DNA of 64,000 bases from Geodermatophilus telluris (GCF_900102745.1 NZ_FMZF01000005.1:310001-374000), one strand, 5' to 3'; numbered from the stretch's first letter, positions 51,927-60,490 are shown. The notes: generated by a model not told the origin, from the letters alone. Program-made: numbers and translations.

Positions 51927-52631
51927 TCAGCCGGGAGCCGCCTCCGGCCGCCGGGCCAGCACGGCCTGCTGGCGGTAGCGCGGGATGGGCACCGCCCGGG
52001 CGGCGAGGCCCCGGGGCCGCGCCGTGGACACGGGGAGCCGCAGGACCCGCCGGACCAGCAGGCCGGCCGCGGCCAGCGGGTAGGTGATCGGGGTGAGATC
52101 CTCGGCGACGACGGCGAGCCCGCCCCGCGTGAGCACCTCGTCGACGGCGGCGGCCGAGCGGTACTCCCGGACGTGGGTGGGGTCGAGCACCCAGCCCGCC
52201 TGCGGGTTGCGCCGGAAGTACCAGGCGCCGGGGAGCTTCACCGGCGTCTCGACGTAGACGAGGCCACCCGGCCGCGTGACGCGGACCAGCTCGCGGGCGA
52301 AGACCTCGTCGTCGGGGGCGTGCTCGATGACGTGGCAGGCCGTCGTGACGTCGAACGATCCGTCCTCGACGGGGACCACGCCGTCACCGGACACGAGGAC
52401 GGTGTGACCGGAACCGCGGGCCTTCTCCGCCCGCACCGTGGACACCTCGAAGCCGGTCAGCGACCAGGCCTCCCCGTAGGTCTCCCGGAGCCGGTCGAGC
52501 AGCGCGCCCTCGCCGCACCCGACGTCGATCAGCCGGCCGGCGGAGTCGTCCAGCACCCGGCGCAGCAGGGGCGGCACGGTGGTCTCGTCGTCGAGCTGCG
52601 GGTAGGTGTGCGCGTACGCGTCCCAGTCCAT
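51927..52631 (-). CDS. Class I SAM-dependent methyltransferase
   Basis: 234 residues. SAM loop LIDVGCGEGALLDRLRETYG (motif I), GFEVSTVRAEKAR, SFDVTTACHVIEHAPDDE (motif II/post II) and LVRVTRPGGLVYVETP (motif III) are all typical. The opening WDAYAHTYPQLDDETTVPP matches sugar- or lipid-linked methyltransferases, but the substrate cannot be assigned. ATG 52631 with AGGGGA upstream. Alone between the tiny membrane protein and a divergent small gene. Confidence 0.88.
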   Translation of the reverse strand: MDWDAYAHTYPQLDDETTVPPLLRRVLDDSAGRLIDVGCGEGALLDRLRETYGEAWSLTGFEVSTVRAEKARGSGHTVLVSGDGVVPVEDGSFDVTTACHVIEHAPDDEVFARELVRVTRPGGLVYVETPVKLPGAWYFRRNPQAGWVLDPTHVREYRSAAAVDEVLTRGGLAVVAEDLTPITYPLAAAGLLVRRVLRLPVSTARPRGLAARAVPIPRYRQQAVLARRPEAAPG

Positions 52632-52819
52632 CGGTCCCCTAGCTGTGGTCGCCGACAGCGCTGCCGACGGTGGTGCGGCCGGGGCGATCCTGGCGGGTGG
52701 ACGGCCGGCCGGGCAAGGCCGCGGCCACCCGTTCGTGCTGGTGAGGGGCGAGTGGGGACCCGGTGTATCGGGACGCCCACCTGCAGCCTCCGTGCAACAG
52801 GAACGTCACACCCCCCGCC

Positions 52820-52825
52820 TACCGT
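52820..52825 (+). promoter_or_regulatory. -10 hexamer TACCGT for the 60-residue protein gene
   Basis: TACCGT predicts transcription near 52832, with GAGGAGG at 52848-52854 as ribosome binding site before ATG 52860. Confidence 0.4.
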
Positions 52826-52859
52826 GCGCTGCAGGACTAACCGATGCGAGGAGGTCGCC

Positions 52860-53042
52860 ATGAGCCCGACCGTTGCCACCCTCGACCAGCTCGACCACGC
52901 CATCGCGGTCGCCTACGTGGCGCTCGGCGCGGCCCGCAGCGCGTGGGACCGCTGTCCCAGCGCGGCGAACGCCCGGGCCGTCGACGAGGCGGAGGACTGG
53001 GTGGACCTCCTGCTCGACGAGCGCCTCGCCACCCAGGGGTGA
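52860..53042 (+). CDS. Small helical protein of unknown function
   Basis: 60 residues from ATG 52860 with GAGGAGG 5 nt upstream, an excellent binding site that argues it is real. The sequence is predicted as two helices (TLDQLDHAIAVAYVALGAAR and NARAVDEAEDWVDLLLDER) and is soluble and acidic. No family recognised. Followed by a strong shared terminator with the symporter gene. Confidence 0.65.
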   Translation: MSPTVATLDQLDHAIAVAYVALGAARSAWDRCPSAANARAVDEAEDWVDLLLDERLATQG

Positions 53043-53049
53043 CCGGACG

Positions 53050-53092
53050 CCGACGGGCCGGCGACCTCCCGGGCAGGTCACCGGCCCGTCGG
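53050..53092. terminator. Bidirectional terminator between the small protein and the symporter
   Basis: 12-bp outer stem CCGACGGGCCGG/CCGGCCCGTCGG with an inner GACCT/AGGTC stem, in a convergent gap of 65 bp. Confidence 0.75.
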
Positions 53093-53107
53093 GGGTCGGA
53101 CCCGGGG

Positions 53108-54457
53108 TCAGGCGGTCGCGGGCTGCCGCAGGTCGGCGTCGACGCCGGTCGGGTCGGCGACCGGGCCGGAGGCGCGGCCGGTGGAGAAGCGCTCCAGATC
53201 GAGGATGCCCTCGCGCTTGGCCACGATCGTCGGGACCAGCGCCTGGCCGGCCACGTTCACCGCGGTGCGGCCCATGTCGAGGATCGGGTCGATCGCCAGC
53301 AGCAGGCCGACACCGGCCAGCGGCAGACCGAGCGTGGACAGCGTCAGGGTCAGCATGACCACCGCGCCGGTCACGCCGGCGGTGGCGGCCGAGCCGACCA
53401 CCGACACCAGCGCGATGAGCAGGTAGTCGGTCAGCGACAGGTCCACGCCGAAGAACTGCGCCACGAAGATCGCCGCCAGCGCCGGGTAGATCGCCGCGCA
53501 GCCGTCCATCTTCGTCGTCGCGCCCAGGGGGACGGCGAACGAGGCGTAGGAGCGCGGGACGCCCAGGCTCTGCTCGGTGACCCGCTCGGTCACCGGCAGC
53601 GTGCCGATCGAGGACCGCGAGACGAACGCCAGCTGGATCGCCGGCCAGGCGCCGGCGAACCAGCGCAGCGGCGAGAGGCCGTGCAGCCGCAGCAGCACCG
53701 GGTAGACGACGAAGAGCACCAGCGCCAGGCCGGCGTAGACCGAGCCCGCGAACACGCCGAGGGAGCCGAGGGAGTCCCAGCCGTAGGTGGCGACGGCGTT
53801 GCCGATCAGGCCCACCGTGCCGATCGGGGCCAGCAGGATGACCCACCACAGCAGCTTCTGGACGACGGCCAGCGCGGAGCGGACCAGGCCGAGGAACGGC
53901 TCGGCGGGCTCGCCGACCTTGAGTACCGCGACGCCGACGGCGACCGAGAGCACGATCAGCTGCAGCACGTTGAACGACAGGCCGATCGAGCCGTCGTCGC
54001 CAACCGAGCCCTGCAGGCCGAGGACGTTGCCCGGCACCAGGCCGGTGAGGAAGTCCCACCACGAGCCGGTGGTCTCCGGCGGGGCCTGCGCGGCGGCGTC
54101 GACGGAGCTGTTGCGGCCGGGCTGGGTGAGCAGGCCCAGGCCGATGCCGATGCTGACGGCGACCAGCGCGGTGATCGCGAACCACAGCAGCGTCTGGCCG
54201 GCCAGCCGGGCGGCGTTGGAGACCTGCCGCAGGTTGGCGATGCTGACGATGACGGCGGTGACGACCAGCGGCGGGACCAGGACCTTCAGCAGCGTGACGA
54301 AGGTCTGGCCGACGGTCTGCAGGGTGCTGGTGAGCCAGTTCGGCGACCCGTCGGCGACGGGACCGAGGTCGCGGGCGACCAGGCCCAGGGCGATGCCCGC
54401 GACCAGCGCGAGGAGGACCTGCGCGGCGAAGGGGACGGAGCGGAGACGTGCGAGCAC
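53108..54457 (-). CDS. Dicarboxylate/amino acid:cation symporter (DAACS family)
   Basis: 449 residues with eight membrane helices and two hairpin loops. Helix 1 VLLALVAGIALGLVARDLGP, FVTLLKVLVPPLVVTAVIVS, hairpin 1 SRSSIGTLPVT and the TTKMDGCAAIYPALAAIFVA region (NMDGT-like motif, here KMDGC) place it in DAACS/GltP-DctA. It would import glutamate, aspartate, C4-dicarboxylates or neutral amino acids with H+ or Na+. The KMDGC variant moves it toward the GltT/SstT-like or cystine-type branches; the substrate is open. GTG start with GAGAGG upstream. Confidence 0.88.
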   Translation of the reverse strand: MLARLRSVPFAAQVLLALVAGIALGLVARDLGPVADGSPNWLTSTLQTVGQTFVTLLKVLVPPLVVTAVIVSIANLRQVSNAARLAGQTLLWFAITALVAVSIGIGLGLLTQPGRNSSVDAAAQAPPETTGSWWDFLTGLVPGNVLGLQGSVGDDGSIGLSFNVLQLIVLSVAVGVAVLKVGEPAEPFLGLVRSALAVVQKLLWWVILLAPIGTVGLIGNAVATYGWDSLGSLGVFAGSVYAGLALVLFVVYPVLLRLHGLSPLRWFAGAWPAIQLAFVSRSSIGTLPVTERVTEQSLGVPRSYASFAVPLGATTKMDGCAAIYPALAAIFVAQFFGVDLSLTDYLLIALVSVVGSAATAGVTGAVVMLTLTLSTLGLPLAGVGLLLAIDPILDMGRTAVNVAGQALVPTIVAKREGILDLERFSTGRASGPVADPTGVDADLRQPATA

Positions 54458-54697
54458 GGACGTGCCTCTCGAGGGGGTCGGAGCGGAGGTGGGGACGGCG
54501 GCGGGCTGCGGTGTCAGCGCGCGTCGTCAGCCGGCGGTCGTCAGCCGGCCGTAGTCCAGCTCACGGCGTCGCGTGAGCCCCCACGGGTTGTCCACGCCAG
54601 AGCACAAGCGGGGTCGGGCGCGCCGGCATCCCGGGTGTGCCCGGACTCACCGTCGGTCCCGCCGGGGGCCCGGCTCGTCGGGTGCCCCGGCCCCTGG

Positions 54698-54703
54698 TAG
54701 GCA
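54698..54703 (+). promoter_or_regulatory. -10 hexamer TAGGCA for the MaoC gene (leaderless)
   Basis: TAGGCA is 8 nt upstream of GTG 54712; the hexamer lacks the final T, so it is weaker than others. Confidence 0.35.
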
Positions 54704-54711
54704 GGGGCAGC

Positions 54712-55161
54712 GTGGCCCACCACTTCGAGGACTTCTCCCCCGGCCAGGTGTTCACCAGCCAGGCCCGCACGATCACCGAGGCCGACGTCGTCACCTTCGC
54801 CGGGTGGAGCTGGGACACCAACCCGGTGCACACCGACGCGGAGTCGGCGCGGGCGGGCCGCTTCGGCGAGCGGATCGCGCACGGGCTGCTCGGCCTGTCG
54901 GTGGCGATGGGGCTGGCGTCGCGGATCGGCGTGTTCGAGGAGTGCTCGATCGCGCTGCTCGGTGTCGACGGCTGGCGCTTCCGGAGGCCGCTGCGCATCG
55001 GCGCCACGGTGCGCTGCCGCGTGGAGGTCCTCGGCACCCGGCTCACCAGCCGCGGCGACGCCGGCGTCCTCGCCCGGCGGTTCACCCTGCTCGACCAGGA
55101 CGGCGAGGTGCTGCAGGACGGCGAGATCGGCCTGCTGGTCAGCCGGCGCCCGGCCGGCTGA
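54712..55161 (+). CDS. MaoC-like (R)-specific enoyl-CoA hydratase/dehydratase
   Basis: 149 residues, a single hot-dog fold. The catalytic motif is WDTNPVHTDAESAR (Asp, His) followed by RIAHGLLGLSVAMGL. It likely hydrates trans-2-enoyl-CoA or a related thioester as a dimer. GTG 54712 is preferred over an upstream ATG at 54637 because the extra 25 residues are Pro/Gly/Arg-rich and uncharacteristic. Stands alone; no beta-oxidation partner is adjacent. Confidence 0.88.
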   Translation: MAHHFEDFSPGQVFTSQARTITEADVVTFAGWSWDTNPVHTDAESARAGRFGERIAHGLLGLSVAMGLASRIGVFEECSIALLGVDGWRFRRPLRIGATVRCRVEVLGTRLTSRGDAGVLARRFTLLDQDGEVLQDGEIGLLVSRRPAG

Positions 55162-55181
55162 GGGCGCGGCGTCCTGCGGGA

Positions 55182-55523
55182 TCAGGCGGCGTCGTCCTCG
55201 CGGGCCGGCCCGTCCTCGACGCCGACCAGGACCTCGTTGGTCTGCAGGGTGACCAGCCAGGCCAGTGCGTGGTCCTCGACCGGGTCGCCCGTGGTCCGCG
55301 CGATGGCGTCCAGCTGGGCGGCGACCAGCCCGCGGGCGGCCTGGTAGACGTCGGCGGCGGTGACCGCGATGCCCTGCTCGGCCAGCCACAGCCGGCCGTC
55401 GGGCAGCACCCGCACCTCGGTCTGGCCGCCGACGCCGAGGTCGGCGGCCGCGCTCGTCAGCACGGACATCCCGGCCCGCAGCTCGGTGAGCCGGCGGGAC
55501 CGACGGTCGGGGGACGACGGCAT
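55182..55523 (-). CDS. Conserved small protein of unknown function
   Basis: 113 residues from ATG 55523, with GAGGAG 7 nt upstream. Predicted to be one or two helices, a small beta-hairpin (TEVRVLPDGRLWLAEQGI) and a helix pair (TAADVYQAARGLVAAQLDAI and EDHALAWLVTLQTNEVLVGV). Acidic C-terminus. No family recognised; the alternation suggests a compact cytosolic domain. Convergent with the MaoC gene, divergent from yidD. Confidence 0.65.
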   Translation of the reverse strand: MPSSPDRRSRRLTELRAGMSVLTSAAADLGVGGQTEVRVLPDGRLWLAEQGIAVTAADVYQAARGLVAAQLDAIARTTGDPVEDHALAWLVTLQTNEVLVGVEDGPAREDDAA

Positions 55524-55677
55524 GGGCACTCCTCGGACGGGCCCGCGGGCCTCGGGACGTGCCTGCAGAGTCGGCACCCGGCCCGCACCGGCTGACCGCG
55601 GCCGTGACGCCGGGGCACCCGTGGGGCGGGTGGGGCGGACCGTTGCGCGCCCGACCCGCCACCCGGCCGGGACCGGG

Positions 55678-55683
55678 CAGCAT
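55678..55683 (+). promoter_or_regulatory. -10 hexamer CAGCAT for yidD (leaderless)
   Basis: CAGCAT is 6 nt upstream of GTG 55690. Confidence 0.4.
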
Positions 55684-55689
55684 CCCCCC

Positions 55690-56160
55690 GTGATCCGCCG
55701 CCCCGGGCGCACCCGCCGCCGACGCCGCCGCGATCGCGACCGCGACAGAGACAGAGACCGCGACCGCGGGGACTGGTGCGACTGCGGCGACGCGTGCTGC
55801 GAGGTCGGTGACCTGGTCGGCCTGCTGGCGCTCGTGGTCCCGGCCGCGCTGCTCACCGCTCCCCCGCCGGGCACGCCGTGGGCCGCGCGCTGGCCGGCCC
55901 GGCTGGTGGTCGCCTACCGCGAGCGGGTCAGCCCCACCCGGCCGCCGTGCTGCCCGTTCACCCCGACCTGCTCCACCTACGGCCTGCAGGCGCTGCGCGC
56001 CCACGGCGCGCTGCGCGGCGGGTGGCTGACCGCCCGGCGGCTCGGCCGCTGCCGTCCCGGCGCGGGTGGCGCCGACCCCGTCCCCGCGGGACGACCGTGG
56101 CCCCGGCCCTCCGACGGAGGACCGGGGCCACGGGACGGCGGGCTCAGCAGCAGCGGCTGA
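55690..56160 (+). CDS. yidD: Membrane protein insertion efficiency factor YidD with Arg-Asp repeat head
   Basis: 156 residues, about twice the usual length. Residues 60-130 are the YidD (DUF37) core: WPARLVVAYRERVSPTRPP, CPFTPTCSTYGLQALRAHG, GWLTARRLGRCRPGAGGADP and VP. Before it stand a run of six arginines (9-14), six Asp-Arg dipeptides (15-26), then a Cys/Asp cluster CDCGDACCE and one hydrophobic segment (VGLLALVVPAALLTA). The tail past residue 135 is translation of a hairpin that probably terminates the opposing cstA-ybdD transcript. Canonical yidD lies in rpmH-rnpA-yidD-yidC; this copy is isolated. Converges on and overlaps the YbdD gene by 17 bp. Confidence 0.8.
   Translation: MIRRPGRTRRRRRRDRDRDRDRDRDRGDWCDCGDACCEVGDLVGLLALVVPAALLTAPPPGTPWAARWPARLVVAYRERVSPTRPPCCPFTPTCSTYGLQALRAHGALRGGWLTARRLGRCRPGAGGADPVPAGRPWPRPSDGGPGPRDGGLSSSG
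56096..56132 (-). terminator. Hairpin inside the yidD 3' end, after ybdD
   Basis: Stem CGTGGCCCCGG/CCGGGGCCACG with inner CCTC/GAGG pairs lies 12 bp past the ybdD stop on the minus strand, but within the coding region of yidD on the plus strand. Confidence 0.6.
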
Positions 56161-56356
56161 CCGGGGTGCGCTCCCGCTCGTCGGCCCGGCGCCGCTCGAA
56201 CTCCCGCCGGCTCACCGGCCGGTGGCCGTGCGCGGCGCAGTGCTCGAGGTAGTCGTCCCAGCGGGCCTCGCCGCTCCACTCGCGCAGGTACCAGCGCACC
56301 CCGCGCCAGGCCCGGACGGCGGCGGAGCGGACCGGGCCGGCGACGTCGGCCGTCAC
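56144..56356 (-). CDS. YbdD/YjiX family protein (DUF466), CstA partner
   Basis: 70 residues from GTG 56356, overlapping the cstA stop (GTGA). The family pattern is complete: WRGVRWYLREWSGEARWDDY, LEHCAAHGHRPVSRREFERR. The C-terminus ends SRCC. In E. coli the equivalents of this small protein work with CstA or YjiY/BtsT in pyruvate or peptide uptake. Translational coupling supports a stoichiometric partner role. Confidence 0.9.
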   Translation of the reverse strand: MTADVAGPVRSAAVRAWRGVRWYLREWSGEARWDDYLEHCAAHGHRPVSRREFERRRADERERTPVSRCC

Positions 56357-58590
56357 CGGGTCGGTCCCTCCTCGGTGAACGTGCCCCGACCGCGGGCACC
56401 GGCGCCGACCAGCCGCTCGTGCTCGGCGATGGCCTGCTTCTCCTCCGCCGTCGCGAACAGCCCCGAGGGCTCGACGATCCGCGACGGGACGGCCGGCTCC
56501 TCGGTGGTGGGCAGCGGACCCCGGGCGCGGATCGCCTTCGCGATGACCACCAGCGCGTTGAAGAAGACCACCACGACCAGGAGCGCGAAGAAGGCCTGCA
56601 GCACCCCGTTGATGGTGGAGTTGGTGACCACCTGCTGCATCTGGCCCACGTCCTGCGCCGGCGCGAGGACCTCCCCGGCGTCCAGCGCGGTGGCGTAGCG
56701 GTTGCGCTGGGCGAAGTAGCCGATCGCCGGGTTGTCGGAGAAGACCTTCTGCCAGCTCGCCGTCATCGTCACCACGAGGTCCCAGGCCAGCGGGACGGCG
56801 GTGATCCAGGCGTACTTCAGCTTCCCGTGCTTGACCAGCAGCACCGTGCAGAGGGTGAGCGCGATGGCCGCGAGCAGCTGGTTGGCGATGCCGAACAGCG
56901 GGAACAGCTGGTTGACCCCGCCGAGCGGGTCGGTGACGCCGATGTAGAGCATCGAGCCCCAGAGGCCGACGACGACCGCGCTGGCGATGACGTTGCCCGG
57001 CCGCCACGACAGGTCGCCGAACTTCTTCCAGACGTTGCCGATGGTGTCCTGCAGCATGAACCGGCCCACGCGGGTGCCGGCGTCGACGGCGGTGAGGATG
57101 AACAGCGCCTCGAACATGATCGCGAAGTGGTACCAGAACGCCTGCAGGTTCCCGCCGAAGGCGTTGTGGAAGATCTCCGAGATGCCGACGGCGAGGGTCG
57201 GGGCACCGCCGGTGCGCGAGATCAGGCTGGGCTCCTGGACGGCGGCCGAGGCGGCCGCGAGGTCCTGTGCAGACGTGGGGAAGCCCAGGCCGTTGACGAA
57301 CGCGGCCGCGGTCTCCGGGGTGCCGCCGGTGACGCCGGCCGGGGCGTTCATCGCGAAGTACAGGCCCTGGTCGATGACCACGGCGGCGATGAGCGCGCTG
57401 ATGGCCACGAAGGACTCCATCAGCATGCCGCCGTAGCCGATCAGGCGGACCTGGCTCTCCTTGGCCACCATCTTCGGCGTCGTCCCCGAGGAGATCAGGG
57501 CGTGGAAGCCCGAGAGCGCGCCGCAGGCGATGGTGATGAAGACGAACGGGAACAGCGACCCGGCGAACACCGGCCCGGTGCCCTCGCGGGCGAACTGGGT
57601 GAGCGCGTCGGCCTGCAGCACCGGCCGGGCGATCAGCAGCCCGACGGCGAGCAGCACGATCACGCCGACCTTCATGAACGTCGACAGGTAGTCGCGCGGG
57701 GTCAGCAGCAGCCACACCGGCAGCACCGAGGCGACGAAGCCGTAGACCACCAGGGCGAGGACCAGCCACTCCTTGGACAGCGTCAGGGCGTCGGCCAGGC
57801 CGGTGTTGTCGATCCAGCCGCCGCCGACGATGGCCAGCAGCAGCAGGACGACGCCGATGGCCGTCGCCTCGAGCACCCGGCCGGGCCGCAGCACCCGCAG
57901 GTAGACGCCCATGAACAGCGCGATCGGGATGGTGAGCGCGATCGAGAAGACGCCCCACGGCGACTCGGCCAGCGCGTTGACCACGATCAGCGCCAGGACG
58001 GCCAGGATGAGGATCATGATCGCGAAGACGGCGATCAGCGCGGCGACGCCGCCGACGATGCCGATCTCCTCGCGCACCATCTGGCCCAGGCTCTTGCCGT
58101 TGCGCCGCATCGAGAAGAACAGCACGACCATGTCCTGGACGGCGCCGGCGAAGATGACGCCGACGACGATCCAGATGGTGCCCGGCAGGTAGCCCATCTG
58201 GGCGGCGAGCACCGGGCCGACGAGCGGGCCGGCGCCGGCGATCGCGGCGAAGTGGTGCCCGAAGAGGACCCGCCGGTCGGTGACGTCGAAGTCGACGCCG
58301 TTGTGCAGCCGCTCGGCCGGGGTGGCCCGCCGGTCGTCGACGCGCAGCGCGCGGTGGGCGATGAACCGGGCGTAGAAGCGGTAGGCGATCGCGTAGGAGG
58401 CCAGCGCGGCGAACAGCATCCACAGCGCCGAGACCGTCTCGCCCCGGGCGAGGGCGAGGACGGTCCAGGCGACGGCGCCGACGACCGCCACCGCCGTCCA
58501 CACCAGGACGCTCTTCAGGGTCGGGCGGCGGCGACCGGTGCCTCCGGGCGGTCCGCCCTCGGTGTCGGGCCTGCTGACCGTCGTGGACAC
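56353..58590 (-). CDS. cstA: Carbon starvation protein CstA family transporter
   Basis: 745 residues from GTG 58590, with GAGGAGGA upstream. About sixteen membrane helices. Family motifs: VDFDVTDRRVLFGHHFAAIAG, GPLVGPVLAAQMGYLPGT, CGALSGFHALISSGTTPKMV, and the late PLFGIANQLLAAIALTLCTV. CstA proteins take up pyruvate or peptides during carbon limitation. The gene is coupled to ybdD. A hairpin between the MetE-like gene and cstA suggests separate transcription. Confidence 0.93.
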   Translation of the reverse strand: MSTTVSRPDTEGGPPGGTGRRRPTLKSVLVWTAVAVVGAVAWTVLALARGETVSALWMLFAALASYAIAYRFYARFIAHRALRVDDRRATPAERLHNGVDFDVTDRRVLFGHHFAAIAGAGPLVGPVLAAQMGYLPGTIWIVVGVIFAGAVQDMVVLFFSMRRNGKSLGQMVREEIGIVGGVAALIAVFAIMILILAVLALIVVNALAESPWGVFSIALTIPIALFMGVYLRVLRPGRVLEATAIGVVLLLLAIVGGGWIDNTGLADALTLSKEWLVLALVVYGFVASVLPVWLLLTPRDYLSTFMKVGVIVLLAVGLLIARPVLQADALTQFAREGTGPVFAGSLFPFVFITIACGALSGFHALISSGTTPKMVAKESQVRLIGYGGMLMESFVAISALIAAVVIDQGLYFAMNAPAGVTGGTPETAAAFVNGLGFPTSAQDLAAASAAVQEPSLISRTGGAPTLAVGISEIFHNAFGGNLQAFWYHFAIMFEALFILTAVDAGTRVGRFMLQDTIGNVWKKFGDLSWRPGNVIASAVVVGLWGSMLYIGVTDPLGGVNQLFPLFGIANQLLAAIALTLCTVLLVKHGKLKYAWITAVPLAWDLVVTMTASWQKVFSDNPAIGYFAQRNRYATALDAGEVLAPAQDVGQMQQVVTNSTINGVLQAFFALLVVVVFFNALVVIAKAIRARGPLPTTEEPAVPSRIVEPSGLFATAEEKQAIAEHERLVGAGARGRGTFTEEGPTR

Positions 58591-58659
58591 GGGCGTCCTC
58601 CTCGCGTGCGCAGACAGCGCCCGGACGACGCTGTCCTCGGGACGGTGCGAGCATGCCAA

Positions 58660-58688
58660 GCCCCCGGGCGGCGCGCCGGGCCGGGGGC
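58660..58688 (-). terminator. Possible terminator between the MetE-like gene and cstA
   Basis: 8-bp stem GCCCCCGG/CCGGGGGC with a 13-nt GC-rich loop, 55-83 bp after the stop at 58743 on the minus strand. Confidence 0.4.
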
Positions 58689-58742
58689 CCGGTCGTGACC
58701 ACCCCGTGACCGGGTCGGGCCGGGGTGTCGGGCCGTGGTGGG

Positions 58743-59873
58743 TCAGGCATAGCCCCAGACCTCCTGGGCCACCTCGACGACCAGCGCCAGCTTGGCCACC
58801 TGCTCGTCGCGGGTCAGCGCGTTGCCCTCGACGGTGGAGGAGAAGCCGCACTGCGGGGAGATCGCCAGCTGCTCCAGCGGCACGAAGCGGGCGGCCTCGT
58901 CGATGCGCCGCTTGAGGGCGTCCTTCGACTCGAGCTCCGGCCGCTTCGTCGTCACCAGGCCCAGCACGACCCGCTTGCCCGGCGGCACGAAGCGCAGCGG
59001 CTCGAAGCCCCCGGAGCGGGCGTCGTCGTACTCGAGGAAGAAGCCGTCGACCTCCAGGCCGCCGAACAGCGCCTCGGCGACGAAGTCGTAGCCGCCCTCG
59101 GCCACCCAGGAGGAGCGGAAGTTGCCGCGGCACATGTGCGTGGTCACCGTCAGCCCCTCGGGCCGGCCGGCCAGGGCGGCGTTGATCTGCCGGATGTAGC
59201 GCTCGTGCTGGTGCTCGGCGTCGCGGCCCTGGGCGGCGAGCTCGGCGCGCTGGGCGGGGTCGTTGAGGTAGGCCAGGCTGGTGTCGTCGAGCTGCAGGTA
59301 GGTGCAGCCCTGCGCGGCGATGCCCCGCACCTGCTGCGCGTAGGCCGCCGACAGCGCCTCCCAGAACGCGTCCTCGTCGGGGTAGACGGCCGGGTCGATG
59401 GCCGCCGCCCCGCCGCGGTAGTGGACCATCGACGGCGACGGGATGGTCAGCTTCGCCGTCTGCCGGCCGGTCACCTGCTGCTGCAGGTAGCCGAAGTCCG
59501 CGGCGAAGATCGGCTCGTCGATCGACAGCGGCCCGTCCACGTGCAGGCCCGCCGGGGTGAAGTCGATCGTGCCGTCGGCGTTCTTGAAGTGCACGACGAT
59601 GTCCTCGCCGGTGACCTTGCTGATGCCGCCGATGGCGTAGATGAAGTCCATGTGCCACGAGGCGCGGCGGAACTCCCCGTCGGTGGCGGTGCGCAGGCCG
59701 ACGTCGCCCTGCAGCCGGACGACGTCGGCGACCGCCTCGTCCTCGGCGGCGCGCAGCCCGGCGTCGTCGAGCTCCCCGGCGGCGTGGCGGGCGCGGGCCT
59801 CGAGCAGCGCGGGCGGGCGCAGCAGGCTCCCGACGTGGTCGGCGCGGAACGGCGGTCCGGAGGTGTCACTCAT
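58743..59873 (-). CDS. Stand-alone MetE-like cobalamin-independent methyltransferase
   Basis: 376 residues, the size of the C-terminal catalytic barrel of MetE alone. RADHVGSLLRPPALLEARA at the N-terminus, LTVTTHMCRGNFRSSW (His and Cys zinc ligands) and LAISPQCGFSSTVEGN (third Cys ligand) are present. It lacks the N-terminal MetE barrel, like archaeal-type core MetE proteins; the methyl donor may not be methyltetrahydrofolate triglutamate. ATG 59873 overlaps the end of the upstream DUF1353 gene by 8 bp. Annotated widely as 'methionine synthase II', but true methionine formation by this branch is not certain. Confidence 0.87.
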   Translation of the reverse strand: MSDTSGPPFRADHVGSLLRPPALLEARARHAAGELDDAGLRAAEDEAVADVVRLQGDVGLRTATDGEFRRASWHMDFIYAIGGISKVTGEDIVVHFKNADGTIDFTPAGLHVDGPLSIDEPIFAADFGYLQQQVTGRQTAKLTIPSPSMVHYRGGAAAIDPAVYPDEDAFWEALSAAYAQQVRGIAAQGCTYLQLDDTSLAYLNDPAQRAELAAQGRDAEHQHERYIRQINAALAGRPEGLTVTTHMCRGNFRSSWVAEGGYDFVAEALFGGLEVDGFFLEYDDARSGGFEPLRFVPPGKRVVLGLVTTKRPELESKDALKRRIDEAARFVPLEQLAISPQCGFSSTVEGNALTRDEQVAKLALVVEVAQEVWGYA

Positions 59874-60426
59874 GCCCGGCAGCCTCGTCCGCCCGGCCGT
59901 CGCGCGCAGCCCGGTCCCACGGCCGCACCCCCTCCCCCGACACCAGCCGCTCGGCGACGGCGTAGAGCAGCAGCCCGGGCAGCAGCAGCACCGAGGGCAG
60001 CACCAGCGGCGCGGCCAGCACCGAGATGGCCAGCACGCCCGGCGCGCTGGCCCACCAGCCGGGCCGCCGCTCGGGGTCGGTGAGGGCGCCCCACCGGACG
60101 CCGGCCCACATCAGCCAGCGCAGCAGCACCGGCACCCCGCCCTCGCGCATGACCCGGCGGAAGACGCCGTCGGCCTGCCGGGAGGTGACCACCCCGGTGG
60201 CGATGCCCACCGTGCACAGCCAGTCGTGCAGCACCGCGGCCAGCGTGTAGCGGCCCGACTCCGGGACCAGCCACAGCACCGGCCGCGGCACGCTGGCGAG
60301 GTCGGTGCGGAAGCCGGAGGGGACGACGAAGCGGTCGCTGCGCCCGACGTAGCTCAGGGGCTCGACGAGCGTCCAGCCGCCGGCGCCGGCGGTGCTCAGG
60401 ACCGCGGAGGGTGGGTCGAAGGGCAC
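59866..60426 (-). CDS. DUF1353 family protein
   Basis: 186 residues from GTG 60426, 6 nt after CAGGAT. The DUF1353 signature is complete: YVGRSDRFVVPSGFRTDLAS, VPRPVLWLVPESGRYTLAAV, LHDWLC and a following metal-like Asp/His region. A C-terminal extension has two or three hydrophobic helices (GVLAISVLAAPLVLPSVLLL), so it is probably membrane-attached, unlike the phage members, which are soluble. Role unknown. It is coupled to the MetE-like gene. Confidence 0.82.
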   Translation of the reverse strand: MPFDPPSAVLSTAGAGGWTLVEPLSYVGRSDRFVVPSGFRTDLASVPRPVLWLVPESGRYTLAAVLHDWLCTVGIATGVVTSRQADGVFRRVMREGGVPVLLRWLMWAGVRWGALTDPERRPGWWASAPGVLAISVLAAPLVLPSVLLLPGLLLYAVAERLVSGEGVRPWDRAARDGRADEAAGHE

Positions 60427-60432
60427 CCCGCG

Positions 60433-60438
60433 ATCCTG
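60433..60438 (-). promoter_or_regulatory. -10 hexamer CAGGAT for the DUF1353 gene (leaderless)
   Basis: CAGGAT is 6 nt upstream of GTG 60426 on the minus strand. Confidence 0.45.
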
Positions 60439-60490
60439 CCCCCGGCGGGGTGCGCGTGCCCGGCGCGTGCGCCGCCCGACCGCCCGGGAC

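Noticed and set aside
54458..54711. Direct repeat GTCGTCAGCCGGC near 54528-54553 as an operator
   Set aside because: Only two imperfect short copies in GC-rich sequence, not placed at either neighbouring promoter; chance is likely.
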